A DNA stretch of 64,000 nucleotides from Ricordea florida (Eukaryota > Cnidaria > Anthozoa > Corallimorpharia > Ricordeidae): contig OX453276.1 in NCBI GenBank assembly GCA_949710005.1, positions 20,903,149-20,967,148 on the forward strand. The letters are read 5' to 3'. The notes beneath the pieces are model-generated. The model saw nothing but the letters and a program-made list of their open reading frames with translations, searched no databases and was not told the origin of the DNA. Each line of letters opens with the position of its first letter. The first letter of the stretch is position 1. Below are positions 1 to 13,640 of this stretch, piece after piece. The position numbers and the translations under genes were made by a program.

Positions 1-286
1 TTTATCATATCTTGGCGTACAGAATCTCTGCTATTCTTAAAGTTTGCAGATTTAAAGTATTACGGAAGGGCAATTATTACCCTATAAATAAGATTCATTG
101 TATTTGTTCATCATATTTATTTTAGACTGTGAAGATATTTTCCCAAGACAGCTGACTTTAGAGCAGACTGCTCAAACAGCACTAAACTTCACTAAATCAG
201 TACTCATTACACAGATTAGTTGTTAACTTTCAATTTTAACCATCTTGTTGCGTTTGTAATATACTTTAAGACGCACGTTTTCTTGT

Positions 287-307
287 GCTTGTACTTATTG
301 TACAAGC
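287..307. repeat. Conserved hairpin within the satellite monomer
   Basis: GCTTGTAC, loop TTATT, GTACAAGC: an eight-base perfect stem with a five-base loop. It is present at the same position in nearly every monomer of all three arrays. A few monomers break one arm (near 895, 4483, 32930 and 63740), so it is conserved but not universal. Its function is unknown; it could be a protein-binding palindrome or a structural feature of the satellite. Confidence 0.7.
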
Positions 308-1145
308 TAAGATATGATACATGCAGTTTGCTGTCAAGAAACTCGGCCTCAACGATTTTTGTGAAAAGACATTATAAGAGATTGTATGGGCTGAAGTACC
401 GTCATCTAGGTGGGTAAGTTATCGAATCATTTGAAATCTTTTAACTATAGTTAATAGTAGCTTAAGTACTAAAGTGTTATCGCCAAATGAAATTTTGATT
501 ACCACGATTCGATATCAATCTTATTTAAGGAACATACAGTTTGATTCTACGCATGTGCATTTCAGACAAATCCCGAGATCCGTAAAAATAACGAATAATT
601 TATCATATCACCATTTACAGAATCTCTTCTCTTCTTAACCTTTGCAGATTTAAAGTATTACGGAAGGGCAATTATTACTCTATAAATAAGATTCATTGTA
701 TTTGTTCATCATATTTATTTTAGACTGTGAAGATATTTTCCCATGACAGCTGACTTTAGAGCAGACTGCTAAAACAGAACTAAACTTCACTTAATCAGTG
801 CTCATTACACAGATTAGTTGTTAACTTTTAATTTTAACCATCTTGTTGCGTTTGTAATATACTTTAAAACGCACTTTATCTTGTGCTTGTACTTATTGTA
901 AAGGTTAAGATATGATACAAGCAGATTGCTGTCAAGAAACTCGGCCTCAACGATTTTTGTGAAAAGACATTATAAGAGATTGTGTGTGCTGAAGTACCGT
1001 CATCTAGGTGGGTAAGTTATCGAATCATTTGAAATCTTTTAACTATATTTAATTGTAGCTTAAGCAGTAAAGTGTTATCGGCAAATAAAATTTTGATTGG
1101 CACGATTTGATTTCAATCTTATTTAAGGACCAGACAGTTTGATTC

Positions 1146-1157
1146 TACGCATGCGCA
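1146..1157. promoter_or_regulatory. NRF-1-like palindromic site (example monomer)
   Basis: TACGCATGCGCA, given here as one example of a site present in most monomers. It matches the metazoan NRF-1 palindrome TGCGCATGCGCA except at the second base. A minority of monomers lose it (for example CTACTTATGCGC near 22610, and GCATGTGCAT near 551). Binding is inferred from the match alone. Confidence 0.35.
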
Positions 1158-4100
1158 TTTCAGACAAAAGCCGACATCCGTAAAAATAACAAATAATTTA
1201 TCATATCACCGCTTACAGAATCTCTTCTCTTCTTAACCTTTGCAGATTTAAAGTATTGCGGAAGGGCAATTATTACTCTATAAATAAAATTCATTGTATT
1301 TTTTAATCATGTGGATTTTAGACTGTGAAGATATTTTCCCAAGACAGCTGACTTTAGAGCAGACTGCTAAAAGAGCACTAAACTTCACTTAATCAGTGCT
1401 CATTACACAGATTAGTTGTTAACTTTTAATTTTAACCATCTTGTTTCGTTTCTAATATACTTTAAAACGCACTTTATCTGGTTCTTGTACTTATTGTACA
1501 AGCTAAAATATGATACAAGCAGATTGCTGTCAAGAAGCTCGGCCTCAACGATTTTTGTGAAAAGACATTATAAGAGATTGTATGGGTTGAAGTACCGTCA
1601 TCTAGGTGGGTAAGTTATCGAATCATTTGAAATCTTTTAACTATATTTAATTGTAGCTTAAGCACTAAAGTGTTATCGGCAAATGAAATTTTGATTGGCA
1701 CAATTCGATTTTAATCTTAATTTAAGGACCAGACAGTTTGATTCTACGCATGCGCATTTCAAACAAAAGCCGACATGCGTAAAATAACAAATAATTTATC
1801 ATATCTTGGCGTACAGATTCTCTGCTATTCTTAAACTTTGCAGATTTAAAGTATTACGGAAGGGCACTTATTACCCTATAAATAAAATTCATTGTATTTT
1901 TTGATGATATTGATTTTAGACTGTTAAGATATTTTCCCAAGACAGCTGACTTTACAGCAGACTGCTCAAACAGCACTAAACTTCACTAAATCAGTGCTCA
2001 TTACACAGATTAGTTGTTAACTTGCAAGTTTCACCATCTTGTTGCGTTTGTAATATACTTTAAGACGCACTTTATCTTGTGCTTGTACTTATTGTACAAG
2101 CTAAGATATGATACATGCAGTTTGCTCTCAAGAAACTCGGCCTCAACGATTTTTGTGAAAAGACATTATAAGAGATTGTATGGGCTGAAGTACCGTCATC
2201 TAGGTGGGCAAGTTATCGAATCATTTGAAATCTCTTAACTATATTTAATAGTAGCTTAAGCACTAAAGTGTTATCGCCAAATGAAATTTTGATTGCCACG
2301 ATTCGATTTCAATCTTATTTAAGGACCAGACAGTTTGATTCTACGCATGCGCATTTCAAACAAAAGCCGACATCCGTAAAAATAACAAATAATTTATCAT
2401 ATCTTGGCGTACAGAATCTCTGCTATTCTTAAACTTTGCAGATTTAAAGTATTACGGAAGGGCAATTATTACCCTATAAATAAGATTCATTGTAATTGTT
2501 CATCATATTGATTGAAGACTGTGAAGATATTTTCCCAAGACAGCTGACTTTAGAGCAGACTGCTAAAACAGCACTAAACTTCACTAAATCAGTGCTCATT
2601 ACACAGATTAGTTGTTAACTTTTAATTTTAACCATCTTGTTGCGTTTGTAATATACTTTAAGACGCAGTTTATCTTGTGTTTGTACTTATTGTACAAGCT
2701 AAGATATGATACATGCAGTTTTCTGTCAAGAAAGTCGGCCTCAACGATTTTTGTGAAAAGACATTATAAGAGATTGTATGGGTTGAAGTACCGTCATCTA
2801 GGTGGCTAAGTTATTAAATCATTTGAAATCTTTTAACTATATTTAATAGTAGCTTAAGCACTAAAGTGTTATCGCCAAATGAAATTTTGATTACCACGAT
2901 TCGATTTCAATCTTATTTAACGAACATACAGTTTGATTCTACGCATGCGCATTTCAGACAAATCCCTACATTCGTAAAAATAACAAATAATTTATCATAT
3001 CACCGTTTACAGAATCTCTGCTCTTCTTAACCTTTGCAGATTTAAAGTATTACGGAAGGGCAATTATTACTCTATAAATAAGATTCATTGTATTTGTTCA
3101 TCATATTTATTTTAGACTGTAAAGATGTTTTCCCAAGACAGCTGACTTTAGAGCAGACTGCTAAAACAGCACTAAACTTCACTTAATCAGTGCTCATTAC
3201 ACAGATTAGTTGTTAATTTTCAATTTTAACCATCTTGTTGCGTTTGTAATATACTTTAAAATGCACTTTATCTTGTGCTTGTACTTATTGTACAAGCTAA
3301 GATATGATACAAGCAGATTGCTGTCAAGAAACTCGGCCTCAACGATTTTTGTGAAAAGACATTATAAGAGATTGTGTGTGCTGAAGTACCGTCATCTAGG
3401 TGGGTAAGTTATCGAATCATTTGAAATCTTTTAACTATATTTAATTGTAGCTTAAGCACTAAAGTGTTATCGGCAAATGAAATTTTGATTGGCACGATTT
3501 GATTTTAATCTTATTAAAGGACCACACAGTTTGATTCTACGCATGCGCATTTCAAACAAAAGCCGACATCCCTAAAAATAACAAATAATTTATCATATCT
3601 TGGCGTACAGAATCTCTGCTATTCTTAAAGTTTGCAGATTTAAAGTATTACGGAAGGGCAATTATTACCCTATAAATAAGATTCATTGTATTTGTTCATC
3701 ATATTTATTTTAGACTGTGAAGATATTTTCCCAAGACAGCTGACTTTAGAGCAGACTGCTCAAACAGCACTAAACTTCACTAAATCAGTACTCATTACAC
3801 AGATTAGTTGTTAACTTTCAATTTTAACCATCTTGTTGCGTTTGTAATATACTTTAAGACGCACGTTATCTTGTGCTTGTACTTATTGTACAAGCTAAGA
3901 TATGATACATGCAGTTTGCTGTCAAGAAACTCGGCCTCAACGATTTTTGTGAAAAGACATTATAAGAGATTGTATGGGCTGAAGTACCGTCATCTAGGTG
4001 GGTAAGTTATCGAATCATTTGAAATCTTTTAACTATAGTTAATAGTAGCTTAAGTACTAAAGTGTTATCGCCAAATGAAATTTTGATTACCACGATTCGA

Positions 4101-7100
4101 TATCAATCTTATTTAAGGAACATACAGTTTGATTCTACGCATGTGCATTTCAGACAAATCCCGAGATCCGTAAAAATAACGAATAATTTATCATATCACC
4201 ATTTACAGAATCTCTTCTCTTCTTAACCTTTGCAGATTTAAAGTATTACGGAAGGGCAATTATTACTCTATAAATAAGATTCATTGTATTTGTTCATCAT
4301 ATTTATTTTAGACTGTGAAGATATTTTCCCATGACAGCTGACTTTAGAGCAGACTGCTAAAACAGAACTAAACTTCACTTAATCAGTGCTCATTACACAG
4401 ATTAGTTGTTAACTTTTAATTTTAACCATCTTGTTGCGTTTGTAATATACTTTAAAACGCACTTTATCTTGTGCTTGTACTTATTGTAAAGGTTAAGATA
4501 TGATACAAGCAGATTGCTGTCAAGAAACTCGGCCTCAACGATTTTTGTGAAAAGACATTATAAGAGATTGTGTGTGCTGAAGTACCGTCATCTAGGTGGG
4601 TAAGTTATCGAATCATTTGAAATCTTTTAACTATATTTAATTGTAGCTTAAGCAGTAAAGTGTTATCGGCAAATAAAATTTTGATTGGCATGATTTGATT
4701 TCAATCTTATTTAAGGACCAGACAGTTTGATTCTACGCATGCGCATTTCAGACAAAAGCCGACATCCGTAAAAATAACAAATAATTTATCATATCACCGT
4801 TTACAGAATCTCTTCTCTTCTTAACCTTTGCAGATTTAAAGTATTGCGGAAGGGCAATTATTACTCTATAAATAAGATTCGTTTTATTTGTTGATCATAT
4901 TTATTTTAGACTGTGAAGATATTTTCCCAAGACAGCTGACTTTAGAGCAGACTGCTAAAAGAGCACTAAACTTCACTTAATCAGTGCTCATTACACAGAT
5001 TAGTTGTTAACTTTTAATTTTAACCATCTTGTTTCGTTTCTAATATACTTTAAAACGCACTTTATCTGGTTCTTGTACTTATTGTACAAGCTAAAATATG
5101 ATACAAGCAGATTGCTGTCAAGAAGCTCGGCCTCAACGATTTTTGTGAAAAGACATTATAAGAGATTGTATGGGTTGAAGTACCGTCATCTAGGTGGGTA
5201 AGTTATCGAATCATTTGAAATCTTTTAACTATATTTAATTGTAGCTTAAGCACTAAAGTGTTATCGGCAAATGAAATTTTGATTGGCACAATTCGATTTT
5301 AATCTTAATTTAAGGACCAGACAGTTTGATTCTACGCATGCGCATTTCAAACAAAAGCCGACATGCGTAAAATAACAAATAATTTATCATATCTTGGCGT
5401 ACAGATTCTCTGCTATTCTTAAACTTTGCAGATTTAAAGTATTACGGAAGGGCACTTATTACCCTATAAATAAAATTCATTGTATTTTTTGATGATATTG
5501 ATTTTAGACTGTGAAGATATTTTCCCAAGACAGCTGACTTTAGAGCAGACTGCTCAAACAGCACTAAACTTCACTAAATCAGTGCTCATTACACAGATTA
5601 GTTGTTAACTTGCAAGTTTCACCATCTTGTTGCGTTTGTAATATACTTTAAGACGCACTTTATCTTGTGCTTGTACTTATTGTACAAGCTAAGATATGAT
5701 ACATGCAGTTTGCTCTCAAGAAACTCGGCCTCAACGATTTTTGTGAAAAGACATTATAAGAGATTGTATGGGCTGAAGTACCGTCATCTAGGTGGGCAAG
5801 TTATCGAATCATTTGAAATCTCTTAACTATATTTAATTGTAGCTTGAGCACTAACGTGTTATCGCCAAATGAATTTTTGATTACCACGATTCGATTTCAA
5901 TCTTATTTAACGAACATACAGTTTGATTCTACGCATGCGCATTTCAGACAAATCCCGACATCCGTAAAAATAACAAATAAATTATCATATCACCGTTTAC
6001 AGAATCTCTGCTATTCTTAACCTTTGCAGATTTAAAGTATTACGGAAGGGCAATTATTACTCTATAAATAAGATTCATTGTATTTGTTCATCATATTTAT
6101 TTTAGACTGTGAAGATTATTTCCCAAGACAGCTGACTTTAGAGCAGACTGCTCAAACAGCACTAAACTTCACTTAATCAGTGCTCATTACACAGATTAGT
6201 TGTTAACTTTCAATTTTAACCATCTTGTTGCGTTTCTAATATACTTTAAAATGCACTTTATCTTGTGCTTGCACTTATTGTACAAGCTAAGATATGATAC
6301 AAGCAGATTGCTGTCAAGAAACTCGGCCTCAACGATTTTTGTGAAAAGACATTATAAGAGATTGTGTGGGCTGAAGTACCGTCATCTATGTGGGTAAGTT
6401 ATCAAATCATTTGAAATCTTTTAACTATATTTAATTGTAGCTTGAGCACTAACGTGTTATCGCCAAATGAAATTTTGATCGCCACGATTTGATTTCAATC
6501 TTATTAAAGGACCAGACAGTTTGATTCTACGCATGCGCATTTCAGACAAAAGCCTACATTCGTAAAAATAACAAATAATTTATCATATCTTGGCGTACAG
6601 AATCTCTGGTATTCTTAAACTTTGCAGATTTAAAGTATTACGGAAGGGCAATTATTACCCTATAAATAAGATTCATTGTATTTGCTGATCATATTGATTT
6701 TAGACTGTGAAGACATTTTCCCAAGACAGCTGACTTTAGAGCAGACTTCTCAAACAGCGCTAACCTTCACTAAATCAGTGCTCATTACACAGATTAGTTG
6801 TTAACTTGCAAGTTTCACCATCTTGTTGCGTTTGTAATATACCTTAAGAAGCACTTTATCTGGTGCTTGTACTTATTGTACAAGCTAAGATATGATACAA
6901 GCAGATTGCCGTCAAGAAGCTCGGCCTCAACGATTTTTGTGAAAAGACATTATAAGAGATTGTATGGGCTGAAGTAGCGTCATCTAGGTGGGTAAGTTAT
7001 CGAATCATTTGAAAACTTTTAACTATATTTAATTGTAGCTTAAGCACTAAAGTTTTATCGGCAAATGAAATTTTGATTGGCACGATTTGATTTCAATCTT

Positions 7101-10100
7101 ATTTAAGGACCAGACAGTTTGATTCTACGCATGCGCATTTCAAACAAATCCCGACATCCGTAAAAATAACCAATAATTTATCATATCTTGGCTACTGAAT
7201 CTCTGCTATTCTTAAACTTTGCAGATTTAAAGTATCACGGAAGGGCAATTATTACCCTATAAATAAGATTTATTATATTTGCTGATCATATTGATTTTAG
7301 ACTGTGAAGATATTTTCCCAAGACAGCTGACTTTAGAGCAGATTGCTCAAACAGCACTAAACTTCACTAAATCAGTTCTCATTAGACAGATTAGTTGTTT
7401 ACTTGCAAGTTTCACCATCTTGTTGCGTTTGTAATATACTTTAAAACGCACTTTATCTGGTGCTTGTACTTATTGTACAAGCTAAGATATGATACATGCA
7501 GATTGCTGTCAAGAAACTCGGCCTCAACGATTTTTGTGAAAAGAGATTATAAGAAATTGTATGGGCTGAAGTACCGTCATCTAGGTGGGTAAGTTATCGA
7601 ATCATTTAAAATCTTTTAACTATATTTAATTGCAGCTTAGGCACTAAAGTGTTATCGGCAAATGAAATTTTGATTGGCACGATTCGATTTTAATCTTATT
7701 TAAGGAACATACAGTTTGATTCTACGCATGCGCATTTCAAAAAAAAGCCGACATCCGTAAAAATAACAAATAATTTATCATATCTTGGCGTACAGAATCT
7801 CTGCTATTCTTAAACTTTGCAGATTCAAAGTATTACGGAAGGGAACTTATTACCCTATAAATAAAATTCATTGTATTTGTTGATCATGTGGATTTTAGAC
7901 TGTGAAGATATTTTCCCAAGACAGCTGACTTTAGAGCAGACTTCTCAAACAGCACTAAACTTCACTAAATCAGTGCTCATTACACAGATTAGTTGTTAAC
8001 TTGCAAGTTTCACCACCTTGTTGCGTTTCTAATATACTTTAAGACGCACTTTATCTTTTGCTTGTACTTATTGTACAAGCTAAGATATGATACATGCAGT
8101 TTGCTTTCAAGAAACTCGGCCTCAGCGATTTTTGTGAAAAGACATTATAAGAGATTGTGTGGGCTGAAGTACCGTCATCTAGGTGGGTAAGTTATCGAAT
8201 CATTTGAAATCTTTTAACTATATTTAATTGTAGCTTAAGCATTAAAGTGTTATCGGCAAATGAAATTTTGATTGGCACGATTTGATTTCAATCTTATTTA
8301 ACGACCAGACAGTTTGATTCTACGCATGCGCATTTCAGACAAAAGCCGACATCCGTAAAAATAACAAATAATTTATCATATCACCGTTTACAGAATCTCT
8401 TCTCTTCTTAATTTTTGCAGATTTAAAGTATTACTGAAGGGCAATTATTACTCTATAAATAAGATTCATTGTATTTGTTCATCATATTTATTTTAGACTG
8501 TGAAGATATTTTCCCAAGACAGCTGACTTTAGAGCAGACTGCTAAAAGAGCACTAAACTTCACTTAATCAGTGCTCATTACACAGATTAGTTGTTAACTT
8601 TTAATTTTAACCATCTTGTTGCGTTTCTAATAAACTTTAAAACGCACTTTATCTGGTGCTTGTACTTATTGTACAAGCTAAGATATGATACAAGCAGATT
8701 GCTTTCAAGAAGCTCGGCCTCAACGATTTTTGTGAAAAGACATTATAAGAGATTGTATGGGCTGAAGTACCGTCATCTAGGTGGGTAAGTTATCGAATCA
8801 TTTCAAATCTTTTAACTATATTTAATTGTAGCTTAAGCACTAAAGTGTTATCGGCAAATGAAACTTTGATTTGCACGATTTGATTTCAATCTTATTTAAG
8901 GACCACACAGTTTGATTCTACGCATGCGCATTTCAAACAAAAGCCGACATCCGTAAAACTAACAAATAATTTATCATACCTTGGCGTACAGAATCTCTGC
9001 TATTCTTAAACTTTGCAGATTTAAAGTATTACGGAAGGGCAATTATTACTCTATAAATAAGATTCATTGTATTTGTTCATCATATTTATTTTAGACTGTG
9101 AAGATATTTTCCCAAGACAGCTGACTTTAGAGCAGACTGCTCAAACAGCACTAAACTTCACTAAATCAGTGCTCATTACACAGATTAGTTGTTAACTTGC
9201 AAGTTTCACCATCTTGTTGCGTTTGTAATATACTTTAAAACGCACTTTATCTTGTGCTTGTACTTATTGTACAAGCTAAGATATGATACATGCAGTTTGC
9301 TGTCAAGAAACTCGGCCTCAACGATTTTTGTGAAAAGACATTATAAGAGATTGTATGGGCTGAAGTACCGTCATCTAGGTGGGTAAGTTATCGAATAATT
9401 TGAAATCTTTTAACTATATTTAATAGTAGCTTAAGCACTAAAGTGTTATCGCCAAATGAAATTTTCATTGCTACGATTCGATTTCAATCTTATTTAAGGG
9501 CAAGACAGTTTGATTCTACGCATGCGCATTTCAAACAAAAGCCGACATCCGTAAAAATAACAAATAATTTATCATATCTTGGCGTACAGAATCTCTGCTA
9601 TTCTTAAACTTTGCAGATTTAAAGTATTACGGAAGGGCAATTATTACCCTATAAATGAGATTCATTGTATTTTCTGTTCATATTGATTTTAGACTGTGAA
9701 GATATTTTTCCAAGACAGCTGACTTTAGAGCAGACTGCTAAAAGAGCACTAAACTTCACTTAATCAGTGCTCATTACACAGATTAGTTGTTAACTTTCAA
9801 TTTTAACCATCTTGTTGCGTTTGTAATATACTTTAAGACGCAGTTTATCTTGTGCTTGTACTTATTGTACAAGCTAAGATATGATACATGCAGTTTGCTG
9901 TCAAGAAAGTCGGCCTCAACGATTTTTGTGAAAAGACATTATAAGAGATTGTATGGGTTGAAGTACCGTCATCTAGGTGGCTAAGTTATTAAATCATTTG
10001 AAATCTTTTAACTATATTTAATAGTAGCTTAAGCACTAAAGTGTTATCGCCAAATGAAATTTTGATTACCACGATTCGATTTCAATCTTATTTAACGAAC

Positions 10101-11779
10101 ATACAGCTTGATTCTACGCATGCGCATTTCAGACAAATCCCGACATCCGTAAAAATAACAAATAATTTATCATATCACCGTTTACAGAATCTCTGCTCAT
10201 TTTAACCTTTGCATATTTAAAGTATTACGGAAGGGCAATTATTACTCTATAAAGAAGATTCGTTTTATTAATTCATCATATTTATTTTAGACTGTGAAGA
10301 TATTCTCCCAAGACAGCTGACTTGAGAGCAGACTGCTAAAAGAGCACTAAACTTCACTTAATCAGTGCTCATTACACAGATTAGTTGTTAACTTTTAATT
10401 TTAACCATCTTGTTGCGTTTGTAATATACTTTAAGACGCACTTTATCTTGTGCTTGTACTTATTGTACAAGCTAAGATATGATACATGCAGTTTGCTGTC
10501 AACAAACTCGGCCTCAACGATTTTTGTGAAAAGACATTATAAGAGATTGTATGGGCTGAAGTACCGTCATCTAGGTGGGTAAGTTATCGAATAATTTGAA
10601 ATCTTTTAACTATATTTAATAGTAGCTTAAGCACTAAAGTGTTATCGCCAAATTAAATTTTGATTGCCACGATTCGATTTCAATCTTATTTAAGGACAAG
10701 ACAGTTTGATGCTACGCATGCGCATTTCAAACAAAAGCCGACATCCGTAAAAATAACAAATAATTTATCATATCTTGGCGTACAGAATCTCTTCTATTCT
10801 TAAACTTTGCAGATTTAAAGTATTACGGAAGGGCAATTATTACCTTATAAATGAGATTCATTGTATTTTCTGTTCATATTGATTTTAGACTGTGAAGATA
10901 TTTTCCCAAGACAGCTGACTTAAGAGCAGACTGCTAAAACAGCACTAAACTTCACTAAATCAGTGCTCATTACACAGATTAGTTGTTAACTTGCAAGTTT
11001 CACCATCTTGTTGCGTTTCTAATATACTTTAAAACGCGTTTTATCTGGTGCTTGTACTTATTGTACAAGCTAAGATATGATACATGCAGATTGCTTTCAA
11101 GAAACTCGGCCTCAACGATTTTTGTGAAAAGACATTATAAGAAATTGTATGGGCTAAAGTACCGTCATCTAGGTGGGTAAGTTATCAATTCATTTAAAAT
11201 CTTTTAACTATATTTAATTGTAGCTTAAGCACTAAAGTGTTATCGGCAAATGAAATTTTGATTGGCAAGATTCGATTTCAATCTTATTTAAGGACCACAC
11301 AGTTTGATTCTACGCATGCGCATTTCAAACAAAAGCCGACATGCGTAAAATAACAAATAATTTATCATATCTTAGCTTACAGAATCTCTGCTAATCTTAA
11401 ACTTTGCAGATTTGAAGTATTACGGAAGAGCAATTATTACCATATAAATAAAATTCATTGTATTTTTTGATCATGTGGATTTTAGACTGTGAAGATATTT
11501 TCCTAAGACAGCTGACTTTAGAGCAGACTGCTCAAACAGCACTAAACTTAACTAAATCAGTGCTCATTACACAGATTAGTTGTTAACTTTCAATTTTAAC
11601 CATCTTGTTGCGTTTGTAATATACTTTAAAATGCACTTTATCTTGTGCTTGTACTTATTGTACAAGCTAAGATATGATACAAGCAGATTGCTGTCAAGAA
11701 ACTCGGCCTCAACGATTTTTGTGAAGACATTATAAGAGATTGTGTGGGCTGAAGTACCTTCATCTAGGTGGGTAAGTTA

Positions 11780-13640
11780 TCGAATCATTTGAAATCTTTT
11801 AACTATATTTAATTGTAGCTTAAGCACTAAAGTGTTATCGGCAAATGAAATTTTGATTGGCAAGATTCGATTTCAATCTTATTTAAGGACCACACAGTTT
11901 GATTCTACGCATGCGCATTTCAAACAAAAGCCGACATCCGTAAAAATAACAAATAATTTATCATATCTTGGCTACAGAATCTCTGCTATTCTTAAACTTT
12001 GCAGATTTAAAGTATTACGGAAGGGCAATTATTACCCTATAAATAAGATTTATTATATTTGCTGATCATATTGATTTTAGACTGTGAAGATATTTTCCCA
12101 AGACAGCTGACTTTAGAGCAGACTGCTCAAACAGCACTAAACTTCACTAAATCAGTGCTCATTACACAGATTAGTTGTTAACTTGCAAGTTTCACCATCT
12201 TGTTTCGTTTCTAATATACTTTAAAACGCACTTTATCTGGTGCTTGTACTTATTGTACAAGCTAAGATATGATACATGCAGTTTGCTGTCAAGAAACTCG
12301 GCCTCAACGATTTTTGTGAAAAGACATTATAAGAAATTGTATGGGCTGAAGTACGGTCATCTAGGTGGGTAAGTTATCGAATCATTTGAAATCTTTTAAC
12401 TATATTTAATTGTAGCTTAAGCACTAAAGTGTTATCGGCAAATGAAATTTTGATTGGCAAGATTCGATTTCAATCTTATTTAAGGACCACACAGTTTGAG
12501 TCTACGCATGCGCATTTCAAACAAAAGCCGACATCCGTAAAAATAACAAATAATTTATCATATCTTGGCTACAGAATCTCTGCTATTCTTAAACTTTGCA
12601 GATTTAAAGTATTACGGAAGGGCAATTATTACCCTATAAATAAGATTTATTATATTTGCTGATCATATTGATTTTAGACTGTGAAGATATTTTCCCAAGA
12701 CAGCTGACTTTAGAGCAGACTGCTCAAACAGCACTAAACTTCACTAAATCAGTGCTCATTACACAGATTAGTTGTTAACTTGCAAGTTTCACCATCTTGT
12801 TTCGTTTCTAATATACTTTAAAACGCACTTTATCTGGTGCTTGTACTTATTGTACAAGCTAAGATATGATACATGCAGTTTGCTGTCAAGAAACTCGGCC
12901 TCAACGATTTTTGTGAAAAGACATTATAAGAAATTGTATGGGCTGAAGTACCGTCATCTAGGTGGGTAAGTTATCGAATCATTTGAAATCTTTTAACTAT
13001 ATTTAATTGTAGCTTAAGCACTAAAGTGTTATCGGCAAATGAAATTTTGATTGGCAAGATTCGATTTCAATCTTATTTAAGGACCACACAGTTTGATTCT
13101 ACGCATGCGCATTTCAAACAAAAGCCGACATCCGTAAAAATAACAAATAATTTATCATATCTTGGCTACAGAATCTCTGCTATTCTTAAACTTTGCAGAT
13201 TTAAAGTATTACGGAAGGGCAATTATTACCCTATAAATAAGATTTATTATATTTGCTGATCATATTGATTTTAGACTGTGAAGATATTTTCCCAAGACAG
13301 CTGACTTTAGAGCAGACTGCTCAAACAGCACTAAACTTCACTAAATCAGTGCTCATTACACAGATTAGTTGTTAACTTGCAAGTTTCACCATCTTGTTTC
13401 GTTTCTAATATACTTTAAAACGCACTTTATCTGGTGCTTGTACTTATTGTACAAGCTAAGATATGATACATGCAGTTTGCTGTCAAGAAACTCGGCCTCA
13501 ACGATTTTTGTGAAAAGACATTATAAGAAATTGTATGGGCTGAAGTACCGTCATCTAGGTGGGTAAGTTATCGAATCATTTAAAATCTTTTAACTATATT
13601 TAATTGTAGCTTAAGCACTAAAGTGTTATCGGCAAATGAA
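11780..13640. repeat. Run of near-identical 597 bp monomers
   Basis: Three successive monomers are almost identical, with a 597 bp spacing. Each carries GGCTACAG where most have GGCGTACAG, a one-base deletion, which accounts for 597 rather than 598. The deletion opens a 77-codon frame at 11832, 12429 and 13026 that starts with GTG; this follows from the deletion and is not evidence of a gene. The low divergence indicates very recent single-monomer amplification. Confidence 0.8.

Larger units (their letters stand above)
1..5825. repeat. Six-monomer higher-order repeat (offset 3,588 bp)
   Basis: Sequence 1 to about 2238 recurs almost base for base at about 3589 to 5826. The same private variants reappear 3,588 bp (six monomers) later: the GTAAAGGTTAAG hairpin break near 897 and 4485, the GGTGGGCAAG variant near 2206 and 5794, and CTATAGTTAATAG near 443 and 4031. 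The copies diverge just after 2238/5826. One short patch differs strongly inside otherwise matching sequence (1287-1318 against 4875-4906), which looks like gene conversion from another subtype. Confidence 0.85.

Noticed and set aside
220..417. 65-codon open frame repeated in most satellite monomers
   Set aside because: It begins at TTG directly after a TAG, has no ATG, and varies by amino-acid-changing substitutions between subtypes. Its recurrence follows from the repeat, not from selection on a protein.
260..420. Spliced-leader or snRNA gene within the monomer (GGTAAGT donor, AAATTTTGATT as an Sm-like site, CTCGGCCT resembling U2)
   Set aside because: The donor and Sm-like site are about 80 bases apart without the expected stem-loops, and the U2-like match is only a few bases. 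Not enough to call an RNA gene.
11832..12065. 77-codon frames at 597 bp spacing
   Set aside because: They start with GTG and exist only because a one-base deletion in these monomers removes a stop.
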